A stretch of 64,000 nucleotides of DNA. Origin: Cinclus cinclus. Its lineage: Eukaryota; Chordata; Aves; Passeriformes; Cinclidae. A program made the position numbers and the translations under genes. Shown piece after piece: positions 61,964-64,000 of the stretch. The DNA lies in NCBI RefSeq assembly GCF_963662255.1, contig NC_085047.1:10780347-10844346 (forward strand), read 5' to 3'. The notes below the pieces were generated by a model. It made no database searches and was not told the DNA's origin. It saw only the letters and a program-made list of their open reading frames with translations. The stretch's first letter is position 1. Every line of letters starts with the position of its first letter.

Positions 61964-62018
61964 CCAAAACCAAAACAAACAACCAATCAAAACAAAAAAA
62001 AAATTAAAAAAAAAATCA
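61964..62018 (+). repeat. A-rich low-complexity stretch
   Basis: Runs of A broken by C and T (AAACAAAC, then A9-10 twice). It is part of a 117-codon frame rich in K and N that is not considered coding. Confidence 0.8.
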
Positions 62019-64000
62019 GAAAACCCATATGAGATTCTTTGCAGAAGAAGAAAACAGTGTTTTATGGATCTCTGACTGCATGATGAATCAAAGCCTTACT
62101 AAACAATTCTGCAACGCAAAGTATCTGCTTGCCAGGCTTCAGAGTCCAAGGAAAAGTAACAGTTTAAAAATGGTAAGAGATTAAAAGAAGGATTTTGTCC
62201 CATTTCTAAACTTGCTTCAGCACTAGAAGAATTTATAAAACAGCAGCTATCTACCCCATTACTTGCACATGAATTTAGAGTTTATGTGACCCAGGTATTC
62301 AGGGACCTCACTCTCAGAGTATACTGAGATATTCACATATATCAACCTGCTTGCTGCATTTCCAGAAAGGTTGTGCAAAGATTTACACTTCCCATATTTA
62401 CTGAAAATGCTGTGAGTTTCCCAGCTAGATAAACATGAACACAGATGCGCATGGCACAACTTTTCAGAGGTGGGCAAGAGGGTGAACAACCAGCATAACA
62501 TAATAGAATAAATGCATTTCAGGACTGGAGAACAGCATAATGCAACTTGTTTTGCGTATTGTTTTGCAACTTTGGTGGGGTCTAAGCACTGCACCAAGGC
62601 ACAGCCTTATTTTGAAGGCTGTATCTTAGCTGAGGGATGTGGTGACATGCCACCCATAGCAGCTGAGAGCATATCAGGAGGCACGTGCCTCCCAGCAACC
62701 TGGAGACTTGCGGGAAGTCCAGCATAGAGTCAGATCATCATCCTAAAAAACATCAGAACAAGGGGTTATAGGCCTGATGTGGGGATCTGGGACATGCCAC
62801 AACTCACAAGGAAGGGCTTGAATTAAAATGAGCAAGAAAACACTAAGACTGAACTGTATTTTAAGCATGTAATCTCCCATCATGTGGTATTATTCAGGAA
62901 GCTGCTTGAGCTTGGGGGTGGCAGGGCTTATTCTCTTAGTGAGAGCTGGTGCATTAGCAGGAGATTATTGCAGGGCATGGAACAGCAAAGGAAAAGGATT
63001 GCAGTGCCTGTGACGTAGCAGGGAAAGGAGGTTACACAGCATGATCTGGGGAAGGGAAAAGATACACAGACACAAAGGGAGGGGGCATGTGCCTGATAAT
63101 GGAAGAGCTGACAGCCTCTCTGGCAGTAATAATCAGTTGTTTAAAGTTGAAACCTGAATCCCAAAGCAAGGAGTCACTGAACATCCATTTTGAAGGAGGA
63201 AAAACAAAACGTTGACTGTGAAATATATATTAGATTAGCAGCGATGGGATTAAGCTAAACGTTGCTGTACAGTTTGCTGTACAGGAATTATCCATCCAGA
63301 TATGCAAAACCTGCTTACTTGATAGATGGCTGAAGTCCTCAAAAGCAAGCTGGATAAGCTGACTCTGTTGCTTTCACTGGGGCTGAACCCGTGCCAACCT
63401 TTTTCAGAATCAATACCTAGAGATGTTTTCCAAGGCATCACAATAAAGTGTTGGCATTGCTACAAATGAGAAAGCGACCTCTCCAGATCTGCATGTGCCT
63501 GCTGCCTTTTGGACAGGTTTGAGCTTCTAAATCTTTCATCCCTCTTGCAGCAACACAAAAGAACTACTGTGCACTTAAGGCAACCAGTGGGGATAGAGAA
63601 GGTATTTAATAAGGTTCACTGCAGTTTCAACACCCAATTTAAACTTTTCCAAAAGAGATAAAAAGTAATAAGGCTGCAAATCCCTCTAGTTAAGACTATC
63701 ACATCTCTGTATGCATGTAAGAGTAAGCAGCTGCTAATTCAAGTAACTTATTTGCATTGACCACACATATGAAAGGCTAGATTTTTTTTTTTTTCCTAAA
63801 AAAAATCAGTACATGAATTAGTAAGGGTTTGGGGTACATAGGCTCTTGTCATGGTCGTTCCAAGTCCTCTTTTGTCATTTTGTCAGGTGGAAATCAAGTA
63901 AAAAATGGTTATTATTCTTTTTTATTGGAAAAGGCAGCAACAGAAGCAGCATGCCTGTTCCTCCGCTGGGAACTTTTTCCACATATTTTCTATCTCTGAT
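62019..64000. other. Anonymous non-coding sequence
   Basis: No supported gene. A T14 run lies at 63781-63794. Frames at 62259-62727 are open on both strands in overlap, as expected by chance. Confidence 0.5.

Overview
The window looks like non-coding nuclear DNA from a bird. The best lineage evidence is the 3' end of a CR1 LINE at about 16840-16965, with the avian-type ending (GGACTCGATGATCTTGG, then a pyrimidine-rich segment, CCAACCTAAATGA and a GTGGTTCTGTG tail). A second, much older CR1-like 3' region lies at 35160-35518, and three short possible fragments lie at 29945-29985, 30938-31090 and 32592-32630. A songbird is plausible, but nothing seen here fixes the species. The base composition is AT-rich with few CpGs. 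No interspersed repeat is young or full length, and no bacterial, plasmid or phage feature was seen.

I find no protein-coding gene that I can name. Open frames are short, scattered on both strands, and lack homology, codon signal or splice context. The longest ones (up to 437 codons, both strands, 17.2-18.6 kb) exist only because a GGGACA-type tandem array contains no stop codon in any frame. One place has exon-like architecture: a strong splice acceptor at 15670-15694, a 38-codon frame ending in TAG at 15809-15811, and an AATAAA at 16129-16134. It is listed as a low-confidence candidate terminal exon.

Layout: 1-1289 is featureless. 1290-1660 is an AT-rich segment crowded with homeodomain-type TAAT motifs (candidate conserved enhancer). 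1.7-15.6 kb is anonymous sequence with small degenerate repeats (3.70-3.77 kb, 4.18-4.34 kb), a possible MIR-type SINE relic (8.57-8.64 kb) and simple A/T tracts. 15.7-18.5 kb is the most structured part: candidate exon, CR1 end interrupted by 47 T residues, a roughly 965-bp G-rich minisatellite with strong G-quadruplex potential, and a CpG-rich flank. 18.5-51.2 kb is mostly anonymous, with microsatellites, old CR1 remnants and a homopurine array at 43.6 kb. 51.26-51.80 kb holds a cluster of nuclear-receptor half-sites inside what looks like a decayed tandem repeat of about 65 bp. 51.8-64 kb is anonymous apart from a perfect palindromic oestrogen response element at 58465-58477 and simple repeats.

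The window is best read as intergenic sequence or a large intron. The strongest leads are regulatory or structural (nuclear-receptor cluster, ERE, TAAT-rich element, G4 minisatellite) rather than a new protein system. All functional readings of these are inference from motif content.
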